A DNA stretch of 64,000 bases from Flavipsychrobacter sp. (GCA_016786615.1 JAEUVX010000002.1:434001-498000); one strand, 5' to 3'; positions 27,171-35,036 are shown, counted from the first letter of the stretch. Notes: a model not told the origin generated them from the sequence alone. A program made the numbers and translations.

Positions 27171-27203
27171 TTTCCTTAACGCAGTAGCCTGTAATTACTT
27201 TAG
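27171..27203 (+). promoter_or_regulatory. Promoter-like sequence before a 28-codon ORF
   Basis: TTTC (27171-27174), 21 bp, TACTTTAG (27196-27203): each element is one mismatch from consensus, as expected of an activator-dependent promoter. The ORF starts 29 bp downstream. Confidence 0.4.
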
Positions 27204-27232
27204 CATTATCAAACACAAAACACCAAACAAAC

Positions 27233-27319
27233 ATGCAAGAATTAATCTTTCCAATCGAAGCAATACAAATCAGTGAATGTGAAGCTATCATTATGAATCT
27301 GATGATAGAACTGAACTAA
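27233..27319 (+). CDS. Candidate 28-residue peptide gene
   Basis: ATG CAA GAA to TAA encodes MQELIFPIEAIQISECEAII plus eight residues. It is acidic and hydrophobic, with one Cys and no signal peptide. It lies alone in a 450-bp gene-poor gap, ends 4 bp before the convergent holB stop, and has a promoter-like sequence and phased repeats upstream. I do not recognise it. It could be a small regulatory or signalling peptide, or chance; the regulatory context raises the odds. Confidence 0.35.
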   Translation: MQELIFPIEAIQISECEAIIMNLMIELN

Positions 27320-27323
27320 TCTG

Positions 27324-28457
27324 CTATGCTGGTATCTTCCTGCCCTGAATAATATATACAAGCTTTACTGATAAGGTATGTAATTGCGTTTTGCTATGAG
27401 CATTGCGCTCTATATAGTATATCGTTTTAGAAATCATTTCAGTCATTTGCTGCAATGCATCAAAGCTGATTTTCATAGCAGCCAGCTTCTGTGCAAAGAA
27501 TGCTTCTTCCTGTGGTAGTGCAGGTGATATCTGTGGCAAGTATCTGCTCCTGATTGCATGCTCCAACAGGTTAATGACGTATTGCAGGAAGTTCTTCTGC
27601 TGCTCCCTGCCGGATTTGCTCCATTCGTCTGCAAACTTGGCAATGGCTATTCCATTATTTGTAAACAGTGCGTTGAACCAGTTCCTTACATCAGGAAACA
27701 GATCATTCTGTGTATGTTGCAATAAACGTAGTGCCTCTGTAAAGCTTCCGTTTGCAAGATGTCCTATTTGCAATGCATTACGCTCGTCTGCCAATCCGCG
27801 TTGCATCAATGCATCGGCTATATCCTTTGCTCCTAATGGTATGAGTTTTACATCCTGCGTTCTCGATAGTATAGTAGGCAATATATCTTCAGCTGCTTCT
27901 GCAACAAATATCAGTATTGTATCTGCCGGTGGTTCTTCTATAAGCTTCAGCAGTATGTTACCCTCTTTACCCAGATATTCAGGCCGCCAGATTATCTGCA
28001 CCTTTTTACCACCTTCGTAAGACTTGAGATTCAATGTATCTATTATCTCCCTGCATTCTTCGGCAGTAAGGTTGCCTTGTTTGTTTTCTGCATTAATAAA
28101 CTGAAGCCAATCGTAAGTAGTTCCATAAGGGGTCTGCCCCACAAATTCTCTGAAGTCTGTAATGTAATGACGGCTCATAGCTTTTGTGCCTGCCTTTGGG
28201 GGTATGCTGGGGAAACTCAGGTGCAAATCTGCGTGTTCCAGTTTACCTGCTTTTTGGCAATTGGGGCATTGCCCGCAACTATCTGTAGCTGTTGGTGCCT
28301 CGCAAAAGATATACTGTGCTAAAGCAAGTGCAAAAGGCAGGCCACCTGTACCCTCATTGCCTGTCAACAAAAGCGCATGAGGGAAATGACCCGTCTGATA
28401 CATATTTATTAGCCCTTGTTTGGCGGCAGTTTGTCCTACTACAGATGAAAATTGCAT
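27324..28457 (-). CDS. holB: DNA polymerase III subunit delta' (clamp loader)
   Basis: Clamp-loader subunit that helps place the sliding clamp on DNA. The 377-residue protein starts FSSVVGQTAAKQGLINMY, has an AAA+ fold with LLTGNEGTGGLPFALALAQ (a P-loop without the catalytic Lys, as expected for a non-hydrolysing delta'), a zinc-binding segment with C-x2-C-x2-C (CGQCPNCQKAGKLEH), KVQIIWRPEYLGKEGNILLKLIEEPP and the sensor-region ILSRTQDVKL. C-terminal collar residues are helical. ATG 28457 lies 5 bases after an exact -7 box, so its mRNA may be leaderless. Converges on the small ORF at 27233. Confidence 0.93.
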   Translation of the reverse strand: MQFSSVVGQTAAKQGLINMYQTGHFPHALLLTGNEGTGGLPFALALAQYIFCEAPTATDSCGQCPNCQKAGKLEHADLHLSFPSIPPKAGTKAMSRHYITDFREFVGQTPYGTTYDWLQFINAENKQGNLTAEECREIIDTLNLKSYEGGKKVQIIWRPEYLGKEGNILLKLIEEPPADTILIFVAEAAEDILPTILSRTQDVKLIPLGAKDIADALMQRGLADERNALQIGHLANGSFTEALRLLQHTQNDLFPDVRNWFNALFTNNGIAIAKFADEWSKSGREQQKNFLQYVINLLEHAIRSRYLPQISPALPQEEAFFAQKLAAMKISFDALQQMTEMISKTIYYIERNAHSKTQLHTLSVKLVYIIQGRKIPA

Positions 28458-28462
28458 TGCTT

Positions 28463-28494
28463 CAAAAATAGGAAGAAAACAGGCAGCAGGGCAA
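28463..28494 (-). promoter_or_regulatory. Promoter of holB, predicting a leaderless mRNA
   Basis: Minus strand TTG (28494-28492), 21 bp, TATTTTTG (28470-28463). Only five bases separate the -7 box from the ATG. Confidence 0.55.
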
Positions 28495-28524
28495 TGTTAA
28501 TTCAATACGATTTTTTGTTAATGA

Positions 28525-28557
28525 TTTGGCGGATTGAAAAAAGTAGCTATATCTTTG
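28525..28557 (+). promoter_or_regulatory. Promoter of the SPFH gene
   Basis: TTTG (28525-28528), 21 bp, TATCTTTG (28550-28557): both elements match the Bacteroidota consensus exactly. Confidence 0.65.
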
Positions 28558-28577
28558 TGATATCAATTTAATATCAC
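28557..28577. promoter_or_regulatory. Inverted repeat at the SPFH transcription start, candidate operator
   Basis: GTGATAT (28557-28563) and ATATCAC (28571-28577) with a 7-bp spacer, overlapping the last base of the -7 box and the expected start site. This position suits a repressor. The left half also contains the palindrome TGATATCA. Confidence 0.5.
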
Positions 28578-28602
28578 ATTGAAATAACTAAAACAATGCA
28601 AT

Positions 28603-29466
28603 ATGGAAAAAGTAATTAAACCAGTGAATGGCTATTTAGCACTAATATTATCCTTTGTTCTTCTTGGCCTGGCAATTTATCTATTTACAATGGCACCTGA
28701 TATGCCAATGATTGTGATACCCGGCATCCTTTGCTTTGCTGCAACACTATTTATCTGGAAAGGCCTGATGATAATACAGCCAAATCACGCACGCGTGCTG
28801 AACTTCTTTGGTAAGTATGTAGGCAGCGTAAAGGAAAACGGGATGTTTTTCGTAAACCCGTTATATGCAACCATTAAAATATCACAAAGGGCATCTAACC
28901 TTGCAACACCTACACTGAAGGTGAATGACAAAATGGGTAACCCTATTGAGATAGCATCGGTAATAGTATGGCAGATATCAGATACTTACAAAGCAGCCTA
29001 CGAAGTGTCGGACTATGCAGCATATGTAAAAACACAGAGCGAAGCCGCACTGCGCAACCTTGCAACAAGTTTTTCCTACGATAATATTGAAGATGAAACA
29101 GCGACCATTACGCTACGTGATGGCGGACAGAAAGTAAATGAGCTGCTAGAAAAAGAATTGAATGAGCGCCTGCAGACATCAGGCATCACGATACTTGAAG
29201 CACGTATTAGCCACCTGGCATATGCGCAGGAAATTGCAGGTGCTATGCTGCAACGCCAGCAAGCTACAGCTATTGTTGCCGCACGTTATAAAATAGTAGA
29301 GGGTGCTGTAGGCATGGTGGAAATGGCATTGCAGCAGTTAAGCAAGAAGAACATAGTAGAACTTGACGAAGAGAAGAAAGCAGCAATGGTGAGTAACCTG
29401 ATGGTGGTTCTTTGCGGCGAACGCGGTGCACAACCTGTACTGAATACAGGCACACTACATCAATAA
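28603..29466 (+). CDS. SPFH / band-7 domain membrane protein
   Basis: A 287-residue stomatin/prohibitin-like protein. Two N-terminal hydrophobic segments (residues 10-30 and 34-55) anchor it, then the SPFH domain begins at GLMIIQPNHARVLNFFGKYVGSV and includes ASNLATPTLKVNDKMGNPIEI and VKTQSEAALRNLATSFSYD. A C-terminal helical region (ARISHLAYAQEIAGAMLQRQQATAIVAARYKIVEGAV) is the assembly part. Such proteins form ring scaffolds in the membrane. It is followed 70 bp later by an Arc-type protein on the same strand, a pairing I recall from other Bacteroidota. Its promoter carries an operator-like inverted repeat. Confidence 0.88.
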   Translation: MEKVIKPVNGYLALILSFVLLGLAIYLFTMAPDMPMIVIPGILCFAATLFIWKGLMIIQPNHARVLNFFGKYVGSVKENGMFFVNPLYATIKISQRASNLATPTLKVNDKMGNPIEIASVIVWQISDTYKAAYEVSDYAAYVKTQSEAALRNLATSFSYDNIEDETATITLRDGGQKVNELLEKELNERLQTSGITILEARISHLAYAQEIAGAMLQRQQATAIVAARYKIVEGAVGMVEMALQQLSKKNIVELDEEKKAAMVSNLMVVLCGERGAQPVLNTGTLHQ

Positions 29467-29476
29467 TCAATTCAAT

Positions 29477-29514
29477 AGTCAGAACCTGAAGCAATCAACT
29501 TTAAGGTTCTGACT
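29477..29514 (+). terminator. Hairpin between SPFH and Arc-like genes, possible attenuator
   Basis: AGTCAGAACCT (29477-29487) pairs with AGGTTCTGACT (29504-29514). The downstream run is TATTACTTTTG, weak as a U-tract, and contains an exact -7 box (TACTTTTG, 29518-29525), so part of the transcripts may end here and restart. Confidence 0.45.
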
Positions 29515-29536
29515 TATTACTTTTGAATTCAGAAAA

Positions 29537-29722
29537 ATGGCGAAAAAAAGTTTTGTACTGCGGATTGATGAAGAAACATTCAAGGCTATTGAAAAATGGG
29601 CTGCGGATGAATTTCGCAGTGCAAACGGACAGCTTGAATGGATTATAGATAAGGCGCTGAAAGATGCAGGAAGAAAGAAGCCGGAAAAGAAAAAAGAAAA
29701 CGATAATACGAAAGAGAAATAG
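29537..29722 (+). CDS. Arc-family ribbon-helix-helix-like small protein
   Basis: A 61-residue basic protein. Residues 1-45 (KSFVLRIDEETFKAIEKWAADEF, NGQLEWIIDKAL) show the ribbon-helix-helix pattern of Arc-type DNA-binding proteins: a short beta-strand, then two helices. The tail is Lys/Glu-rich (RKKPEKKKENDNTKEK). In Bacteroidota this type often follows an SPFH gene. It may regulate the pair or act as a partner of the SPFH protein; both are inference. Its last codons form one arm of the palindrome at 29709-29750. Confidence 0.8.
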   Translation: MAKKSFVLRIDEETFKAIEKWAADEFRSANGQLEWIIDKALKDAGRKKPEKKKENDNTKEK

Positions 29723-29750
29723 CAGCTGTACAGCTGCTATTTCTCTTTCG
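29709..29750. terminator. 42-bp perfect palindrome, shared terminator with coding arms
   Basis: Two 21-base arms meet at 29729/29730. The left arm contains the Arc-like gene's final codons and stop (Lys-Glu-Lys-TAG at 29711-29722), the right arm the HxlR gene's identical final codons on the other strand (29748-29737). It should terminate both transcripts. Confidence 0.8.
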
Positions 29751-30072
29751 GGCCCATTGTAGTCAAGCTCCTCGGTATTGCTTTGAATACATCAATGACA
29801 GACCTGCCATTCTCCGATAAATTATATTCAATATGCAGTGGTTTTTGTTTTATCACCTTCTTCTCTATTAAGCCAAAATCTTCGAGCTTATGCAGCGCAA
29901 CAGATATTGATTGCTTGTTAGCTCCTGATATTTCTTTCAATAGTTCGCTGAACCTTACCGGACCTCGTTCCACCATACGAAATATATTAGGTACCCATTT
30001 TGTAGTAAGTACATTCAGAACTTCTTGTCCGGGGCAATCATTATGATTTGTTATACTGCTATTGTTGGTCAT
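29737..30072 (-). CDS. HxlR-family transcriptional regulator
   Basis: A 111-residue winged-helix regulator of the HxlR/MarR-like group. Motifs: CPGQEVLNVLTTKWVPNIFRM, then GPVRFSELLKEISGANKQSIS (recognition helix) and LEDFGLIEKKVIKQKPLHIEY (wing). The single Cys in the conserved N-terminal DCP position is one that in YodB/HypR-type members senses electrophiles or quinones. It is divergent from an Old Yellow Enzyme gene that such sensors often control. A TTACT-GTT-AGTAA palindrome (30097-30109) lies in the shared promoter region. Confidence 0.9.
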   Translation of the reverse strand: MTNNSSITNHNDCPGQEVLNVLTTKWVPNIFRMVERGPVRFSELLKEISGANKQSISVALHKLEDFGLIEKKVIKQKPLHIEYNLSENGRSVIDVFKAIPRSLTTMGPKEK

Positions 30073-30086
30073 GTTTTCCTGACTTA

Positions 30087-30117
30087 TTGTTAACCCTTAC
30101 TGTTAGTAACACCTTTG
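30087..30117 (+). promoter_or_regulatory. Promoter of the Old Yellow Enzyme gene with embedded HxlR-type operator
   Basis: TTG (30087-30089), 20 bp, CACCTTTG (30110-30117, one mismatch). The spacer holds the perfect palindrome TTACT-GTT-AGTAA (30097-30109), much like the TACT-n-AGTA boxes of the YodB group. A repressor bound there would block the promoter. Confidence 0.55.
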
Positions 30118-30148
30118 ATGAAAATTATAAACATCAAGTACACTAACA

Positions 30149-31234
30149 ATGGAATCACAAAGTAAAATCAATCTGTTTGAACCTGCTTCACTGGGTTCTA
30201 TAGAATTAAGTAATCGTATCATAATGGCTCCGATGACACGCTCTAGAGCCATTGGAAACCTTGCAAATGACCTGATTGCGGATTACTATGCTCAGCGCGC
30301 AACAGCAGGGCTCATCATCACTGAAGGAATATCACCATCTGCAAATGGATTGGGTTATGCACGCATACCGGGCTTATATACTAAAGAACAAATAACCAGC
30401 TGGCAACCTGTAACGAAAGCGATACACGATGCCGGTGGTAAAGTATTTGCTCAATTGATGCACACTGGCCGCGTCAGTCATAAAGCAAATATGCCTTCAG
30501 ACACAGTAATACTTGCGCCATCTGCTATTGCTGCAAAAGGTGATATGTGGACAGATGCTGAGGGTATGCAACCAATGCCTGTACCTGTTACTATGTCTGT
30601 TGATGAAATCAGAAATGCAATTGACGAATTTGCACAAGCAGCACAAAATGCTATTGATGCAGGCTTTGATGGTGTAGAACTACACGGTGCAAATGGCTAT
30701 CTGTTAGAACAGTTTCTAAACCCGCATGTAAACCAACGAACAGATGACTATGGTGGCTCAATAGAAAATCGCTCTCGTTTTGTAATTGCAGTTGCAAACG
30801 CTGTTGTAAATAAAATAGGTGCTGACAAAACAGGCATCAGGATATCTCCCTACAATCAATACAATGATATGCCTGCCTATAATGAAGTATATGATACATA
30901 CAACTACCTGAGCAACGAGCTGAATAAGTTGAATATTGCCTATGTACATGTTATAGACTATGCAGCAAGAGCAACTGAGGAAGGCATGAAATTATTAGAT
31001 AGCATCAGGAGTAATTTTACAAATACCATCATACTGAATGGCGGCTATACAAAAGAACGTGCAGAAGAAGTGATAATAGCAGGCATTGCAAACCTGGTAT
31101 CTTTCGGCTCTCCGTTCATAGCCAACCCCAATCTGCCACATAAACTGCAACATAATATAACTCTCAACGCGCCTGATAGTAATCTATTCTTCAGTGCAGG
31201 TGCGGAAGGGTTTACAGACTATCCTGCTAACTAA
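30149..31234 (+). CDS. Alkene reductase, Old Yellow Enzyme family
   Basis: FMN-dependent NAD(P)H oxidoreductase that reduces C=C bonds of electrophilic enones, nitro-compounds and quinones. The 361-residue TIM barrel starts NLFEPASLGSIELSNRIIMAPMTRSRA, has AQLMHTGRVSH, the substrate-binding HGANGYLLEQFLNP (H-x-A-N of the NemA type), RTDDYGGSIENRSRF and the FMN phosphate loop LVSFGSPFIANPNLP. Cytoplasmic. The divergent HxlR regulator suggests induction by reactive electrophiles. Ends in a strong terminator. Confidence 0.94.
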   Translation: MESQSKINLFEPASLGSIELSNRIIMAPMTRSRAIGNLANDLIADYYAQRATAGLIITEGISPSANGLGYARIPGLYTKEQITSWQPVTKAIHDAGGKVFAQLMHTGRVSHKANMPSDTVILAPSAIAAKGDMWTDAEGMQPMPVPVTMSVDEIRNAIDEFAQAAQNAIDAGFDGVELHGANGYLLEQFLNPHVNQRTDDYGGSIENRSRFVIAVANAVVNKIGADKTGIRISPYNQYNDMPAYNEVYDTYNYLSNELNKLNIAYVHVIDYAARATEEGMKLLDSIRSNFTNTIILNGGYTKERAEEVIIAGIANLVSFGSPFIANPNLPHKLQHNITLNAPDSNLFFSAGAEGFTDYPAN

Positions 31235-31255
31235 TAACCGACATTGATTAAAACA

Positions 31256-31283
31256 ATAAAGGCTGCCTATCGGCAGCCTTTAT
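31256..31283 (+). terminator. Terminator of the Old Yellow Enzyme gene
   Basis: Twelve-base stem with the core AAAGGCTGCC and loop TATC; A/T-rich ends let it work in both directions, which also suits the convergent rplQ (stop at 31307). Confidence 0.85.
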
Positions 31284-31306
31284 CATGTATAGTTCGCTAA
31301 TTAAAA

Positions 31307-31846
31307 TTAAGCGTTGTTTTCTTCAGTACCTTCTGCAGCAGGAGCTTCAGGAGTTACATCAGTAGCAGGTGTTTCGTCAACTACCGGAGCTTGAGGAGCA
31401 GCCATTTCAACTTTCTTAGTTGTACCAGCGCTACGACGGCTACGACGAGTTTTCTTAGCACCTTCTTTAGCATCTTTCTTGTAGATTTCGTTGAAGTCAA
31501 CCAACTCAATCATTGCCATATCTGCAGCATCACCCATACGGCGAGGCAACTTGATGATACGAGTATAACCACCCGGACGACCGGCAACTTTATCGCCGAT
31601 TGTACCAAATAATTCTTTGATAGCTTCTTTGTCTTGCAGATAGCTGAACACAACACGACGATTGTGCATGCTGTCGTTCTTAGAACGTGTAATCAGCGGC
31701 TCTGCATATACACGCAAAGATTTTGCTTTAGCCAATGTAGTGATGATACGTTTGTGCTCAATCAGTTGGCAAGCAAGGTTAGAAAGCAACGCAGCGCGGT
31801 GAGAAGCGGTGCGGCCTAAGTTTTTAATTTTGTCTCCGTGACGCAT
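31307..31846 (-). CDS. rplQ: Ribosomal protein L17
   Basis: Large-subunit protein lining the tunnel exit region. Residues 1-118 are canonical L17: [74 protein letters not shown]. Residues 125-179 are a low-complexity extension, first basic ([15 protein letters not shown]), then acidic Ala/Pro/Glu ([12 protein letters not shown]), as seen in many Bacteroidota. Last gene of the infA cluster, 111 bp after rpoA. Confidence 0.97.
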   Translation of the reverse strand: MRHGDKIKNLGRTASHRAALLSNLACQLIEHKRIITTLAKAKSLRVYAEPLITRSKNDSMHNRRVVFSYLQDKEAIKELFGTIGDKVAGRPGGYTRIIKLPRRMGDAADMAMIELVDFNEIYKKDAKEGAKKTRRSRRSAGTTKKVEMAAPQAPVVDETPATDVTPEAPAAEGTEENNA

Positions 31847-31916
31847 GACTGTTAGTTTTAAATTCCCTCATACCGTGTCAAGGAATATGAGGTACTTTGT
31901 TAAATAAAAAGTAAAA

Positions 31917-31947
31917 GTCAAAACCCGAATAAGTATCGGATTTTGAC
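31917..31947 (-). terminator. Hairpin between rpoA and rplQ
   Basis: Twelve-base stem (31917-31928 with 31936-31947), 7-base loop. The one non-Watson-Crick position is a G-U pair only in minus-strand RNA, so it is built for the rpoA transcript. With no clean U-tract, it could be an attenuator or processing site. Confidence 0.5.
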
Positions 31948-31957
31948 ATCAAATTGA

Positions 31958-32953
31958 TTAATCGTTGCTGCGGTGGAATTTGCTGATATCCATACCGAAG
32001 TGCAAGCCACGTTCGCCAAGCACTTGTTCGATTTCAGAAAGTGATTTCTGACCGAAGTTGCGGAATTTCATCAGTTCTTCCTGTGTGTATTGTACCAGCT
32101 CGCTCAAAGAATTAATCTTAGCAGCTTTCAGGCAGTTAAATGCACGAACTGAAAGTTCAAGATCTTCAAGCGGTGTGTTCAATACTTTGCGCAGTTGCAG
32201 TGTTTCTTCGTCAACAACTGTTTCTTTTTCTTCACGTTTAGTATCCAGAGAGATGTTTTCATCAGTGATGATCATCAGGTGCTGGATAAGTATGCGTGAT
32301 GCTTCTTTTACAGCTTCTTCAGGATGGATAGTACCATCTGTGATAACTTCCATTATCAGTTTTTCGAAATCCGTACGTTGTTCAACACGTGTATTTTCGA
32401 TGCTGTATTTTACATTTTTAATTGGAGTGAAGATAGAGTCGATTGCAATAACACCTACAGGTGCTTCAACAGAACGATTTTCTTCAGCAGGCACATAACC
32501 ACGGCCTTTGCCAATATGCAATTCTATATGGAAATTGGTATTTGCATCCATTGTGCAGATAACCAGTTCCGGATTCATTACTTCAAAGTTAGGAAGTGCT
32601 TCACCTATCATACCTGCGGTGAAAACTTCTTTACCTTTAATGTTCAGCTCTACCCTGTCAGAAGTAACATCACTGTCAATTGCTTTTTTCAGGCGAACTT
32701 GCTTCAGGTTCAGGATGATTTCAGTTACATCTTCCAGTACACCTTTGATTGTGGCAAATTCGTGGTCTGCACCTGCTATTTTTATAGCTGTAATTGCATA
32801 ACCTTCCAGAGAAGAAAGCAATACGCGGCGCAATGCGTTACCTATGGTAACACCATAACCAGGTTCGAGCGGGCGGAATTCAAATTGAGCTTCGAAATCT
32901 GTTGCTTTCTGAAGAACAATTTTGTCCGGTTTTTGGAAATTTAAAATAGCCAT
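31958..32953 (-). CDS. rpoA: RNA polymerase alpha subunit
   Basis: 331-residue alpha subunit. The N-terminal assembly domain starts [16 protein letters not shown] and has [22 protein letters not shown]; the C-terminal DNA- and activator-binding domain has [47 protein letters not shown] 32953 is the conserved start; an upstream in-frame extension to 32995 does not match the family. Part of the infA-to-rplQ cluster, 77 bp after rpsD. Confidence 0.98.
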   Translation of the reverse strand: MAILNFQKPDKIVLQKATDFEAQFEFRPLEPGYGVTIGNALRRVLLSSLEGYAITAIKIAGADHEFATIKGVLEDVTEIILNLKQVRLKKAIDSDVTSDRVELNIKGKEVFTAGMIGEALPNFEVMNPELVICTMDANTNFHIELHIGKGRGYVPAEENRSVEAPVGVIAIDSIFTPIKNVKYSIENTRVEQRTDFEKLIMEVITDGTIHPEEAVKEASRILIQHLMIITDENISLDTKREEKETVVDEETLQLRKVLNTPLEDLELSVRAFNCLKAAKINSLSELVQYTQEELMKFRNFGQKSLSEIEQVLGERGLHFGMDISKFHRSND

Positions 32954-33030
32954 TATACTTATTAATTTGTGATTCGCGAGGGACATTCTATCCAACGCAA
33001 TCGGTTAATAAAACTGCTTAAAAAATATTA

Positions 33031-33636
33031 TTACTTAGAGTATAACTCTACAATCAATTGTTCTTTGATATTCTCAGGAACATTATCACGTTCAGGATTA
33101 GCAAGGTAAGTACCTTTCATTTCCTTTTCGTTCCAATCTACCCAGCTGATTTTAGGGTTTTTACCACGCATCAGGCTGATAACTGTAGGATTGATTTTGC
33201 TCTTAGGTTTCAGTTCGATGATGTCACCCGGTTTCAGTTGGTAAGAAGGGATGTTAACCACTTCACCATTAACCATGATGTGTTTGTGAGCAACTAACTG
33301 ACGTGCAGCTGGACGTGTAGGCGAAATACCCATACGGTAAACTGTGTTGTCAAGACGTGCTTCCAGCAATTTGATAAGGTTTTCACCTGTTGCACCCTTC
33401 AGACGAGAAGCTTCAACGTATGTGTTGCGGAATTGTTTTTCCAATACACCGTAAGTGTATTTAGCTTTTTGTTTTTCTTTCAGCTGGATAGCGTACTCAC
33501 TTGCAGTTTTGCGCTTGCGTGTACCACCATGCTGACCCGGAGGGTTGCTGTTTTTACCCAGGTTTTTACCTGAACCTAAGATTGGTTCGCCGAATATGCG
33601 GCAGATTCTGTTTTTTGGGCCTGTATAACGTGCCAT
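33031..33636 (-). CDS. rpsD: Ribosomal protein S4
   Basis: Primary 16S rRNA-binding protein, 201 residues. Starts MARYTGPKNRICRIFGEPI, lacks the N-terminal zinc cysteines of some S4 proteins, and has the S4 RNA-binding motif RLDNTVYRMGISPTRPAARQLVAHKHIMVNG. In E. coli S4 also represses its operon; whether that holds here is unknown, but see the structured gap between rpsM and rpsK. Confidence 0.97.
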   Translation of the reverse strand: MARYTGPKNRICRIFGEPILGSGKNLGKNSNPPGQHGGTRKRKTASEYAIQLKEKQKAKYTYGVLEKQFRNTYVEASRLKGATGENLIKLLEARLDNTVYRMGISPTRPAARQLVAHKHIMVNGEVVNIPSYQLKPGDIIELKPKSKINPTVISLMRGKNPKISWVDWNEKEMKGTYLANPERDNVPENIKEQLIVELYSK

Positions 33637-33739
33637 GTTCGATTTTTTTTAACTGCTGCGTCTCATTCAAAATCGTAAATTTCGATACGAAGCAGTGTAT
33701 TGTGATTAAATAATAAACTGATAAATAATTTCGTAAAGA

Positions 33740-34141
33740 TTATACCCTACGTTTTTTCGGAGGACGACAACCATTGTGCGGCATTGGTGTAACGTCTTTG
33801 ATAGACACTACTTCGATACCTACACTTGCCAGAGCGCGGATAGCACCTTCACGGCCAGAACCAGGTCCTTTTACGAATACATCAACTTTTTTCAGACCTG
33901 CGTCAGCTGCTACTTTACCGCAGTCCTGAGATGCCATCTGTGCAGCGTACGGCGTGTTCTTTTTAGAACCACGGAAACCCATTTTACCTGCAGAAGACCA
34001 AGAGATAACCTGACCTTGCTTGTTAGTGATACTAACGATGATGTTGTTGAATGTTGCGCTGACATGCACATCACCGTGCGGGTCAACTTTCACTACGCGC
34101 TTTTTAGCAGCGGTTTTTGCAGAAGATTGTGCTTTTGCCAT
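33740..34141 (-). CDS. rpsK: Ribosomal protein S11
   Basis: 133-residue small-subunit protein. Contains [39 protein letters not shown] in overlapping pieces and the C-terminal [18 protein letters not shown]. The N-terminal Ala/Lys extension is usual in Bacteroidota. Preceded by a 108-bp gap with hairpins and a -7-like box. Confidence 0.97.
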   Translation of the reverse strand: MAKAQSSAKTAAKKRVVKVDPHGDVHVSATFNNIIVSITNKQGQVISWSSAGKMGFRGSKKNTPYAAQMASQDCGKVAADAGLKKVDVFVKGPGSGREGAIRALASVGIEVVSIKDVTPMPHNGCRPPKKRRV

Positions 34142-34169
34142 TTTACTTTTAAAATAAGGTAGTCGTTAA

Positions 34170-34196
34170 CAAAAATATAAGCCGGCATACACCGGC
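34170..34196 (-). promoter_or_regulatory. Hairpin followed by a consensus -7 box before rpsK
   Basis: GCCGG (34181-34185) and CCGGC (34192-34196) form a hairpin with 6-base loop; on the minus strand it is followed by TTATATTTTTG, containing TATTTTTG (34177-34170), 28 bases before the rpsK ATG. It could be a partial terminator, an internal promoter or both. A second stem-loop lies just upstream in the same gap. Confidence 0.4.
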
Positions 34197-34249
34197 CCCG
34201 TTCCACTCCTCCCTGCTGCAGCTCAGCAGATCCGGCAGTGGTGCGGAGA

Positions 34250-34630
34250 TTATTTCTTAGCTGCTTTCTTTTTACCTGCAACAGTTTTGCGCTTACCCTT
34301 ACGAGTACGGCTGTTGGTACGTGTACGCTGACCACGCAAAGGCAAACCTTTACGATGACGCAGACCGCGATAACAAGCAATATCCATCAGGCGTTTGATG
34401 TTCATCTGAACTTCAGAACGCAACTGACCTTCAACTTTGAACTCAGTGCTGATGATGTTACGGATGGCAGCTTGCTCTTCGTCATTCCACTCCATCGCTT
34501 TCTTGTCATAATTAATCCCTGATTTGTCAAGGATATATTGAGCAGTGCTACGGCCAATACCGTAAATGTAAGTGAGAGCTATCTCACCACGCTTGTTCTT
34601 CGGAAGGTCTATACCAGCTATACGAGCCAT
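34250..34630 (-). CDS. rpsM: Ribosomal protein S13
   Basis: 126-residue protein at the small-subunit head. Starts [26 protein letters not shown] and has [27 protein letters not shown], the rRNA-binding tail. Follows rpmJ by 41 bp. Confidence 0.97.
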   Translation of the reverse strand: MARIAGIDLPKNKRGEIALTYIYGIGRSTAQYILDKSGINYDKKAMEWNDEEQAAIRNIISTEFKVEGQLRSEVQMNIKRLMDIACYRGLRHRKGLPLRGQRTRTNSRTRKGKRKTVAGKKKAAKK

Positions 34631-34671
34631 GTATGTTATAAATTTTAAATACTAATTACTAAATACTACGA

Positions 34672-34788
34672 TTATCCCTGACGTTGTTTAAAACGAGGAT
34701 TCTTTTTGTTAATTACGTACAGTTTACCTTTACGGCGAACTATTTTGCAATCTGCACTACGCTTTTTGATAGCAGCTCTAACCTTCAT
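34672..34788 (-). CDS. rpmJ: Ribosomal protein L36
   Basis: 38-residue protein from ATG 34788 to TAA 34672: starts [20 protein letters not shown] and ends in [12 protein letters not shown]. It carries only one Cys (SADC) and lacks the full C-C-C-H zinc set, so it is the zinc-free type, as usual in Bacteroidota. Between infA and rpsM. Confidence 0.96.
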   Translation of the reverse strand: MKVRAAIKKRSADCKIVRRKGKLYVINKKNPRFKQRQG

Positions 34789-34817
34789 GATCGGTTATTA
34801 TTTTTATTGTTAGTTAT

Positions 34818-35036
34818 CTATTTATACCTGTATATAATACGGCCTCTACTCAAATCGTACGGGCTCATTTCAACTCCTACTTTATCTCCTGGCAGGATAC
34901 GTATGTAGTGCATGCGCATTTTACCGGATATTGTAGCCAAAATTTCGTGCCCGTTTTCAAGACGTACGCGGAACATTGCATTCGACAGTGCTTCCACGAT
35001 AGTACCGTCCTGTTTGATTAAAGACTGTTTAGCCAT
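34818..35036 (-). CDS. infA: Translation initiation factor IF-1
   Basis: 72-residue OB-fold protein that binds the ribosomal A site during initiation. [24 protein letters not shown] then [43 protein letters not shown] in sequence is canonical. ATG 35036 is the family start. First gene of the infA-rpmJ-rpsM-rpsK-rpsD-rpoA-rplQ cluster. secY and map, which usually precede infA, are absent; gmhA/gmhB lie upstream. Confidence 0.97.
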   Translation of the reverse strand: MAKQSLIKQDGTIVEALSNAMFRVRLENGHEILATISGKMRMHYIRILPGDKVGVEMSPYDLSRGRIIYRYK

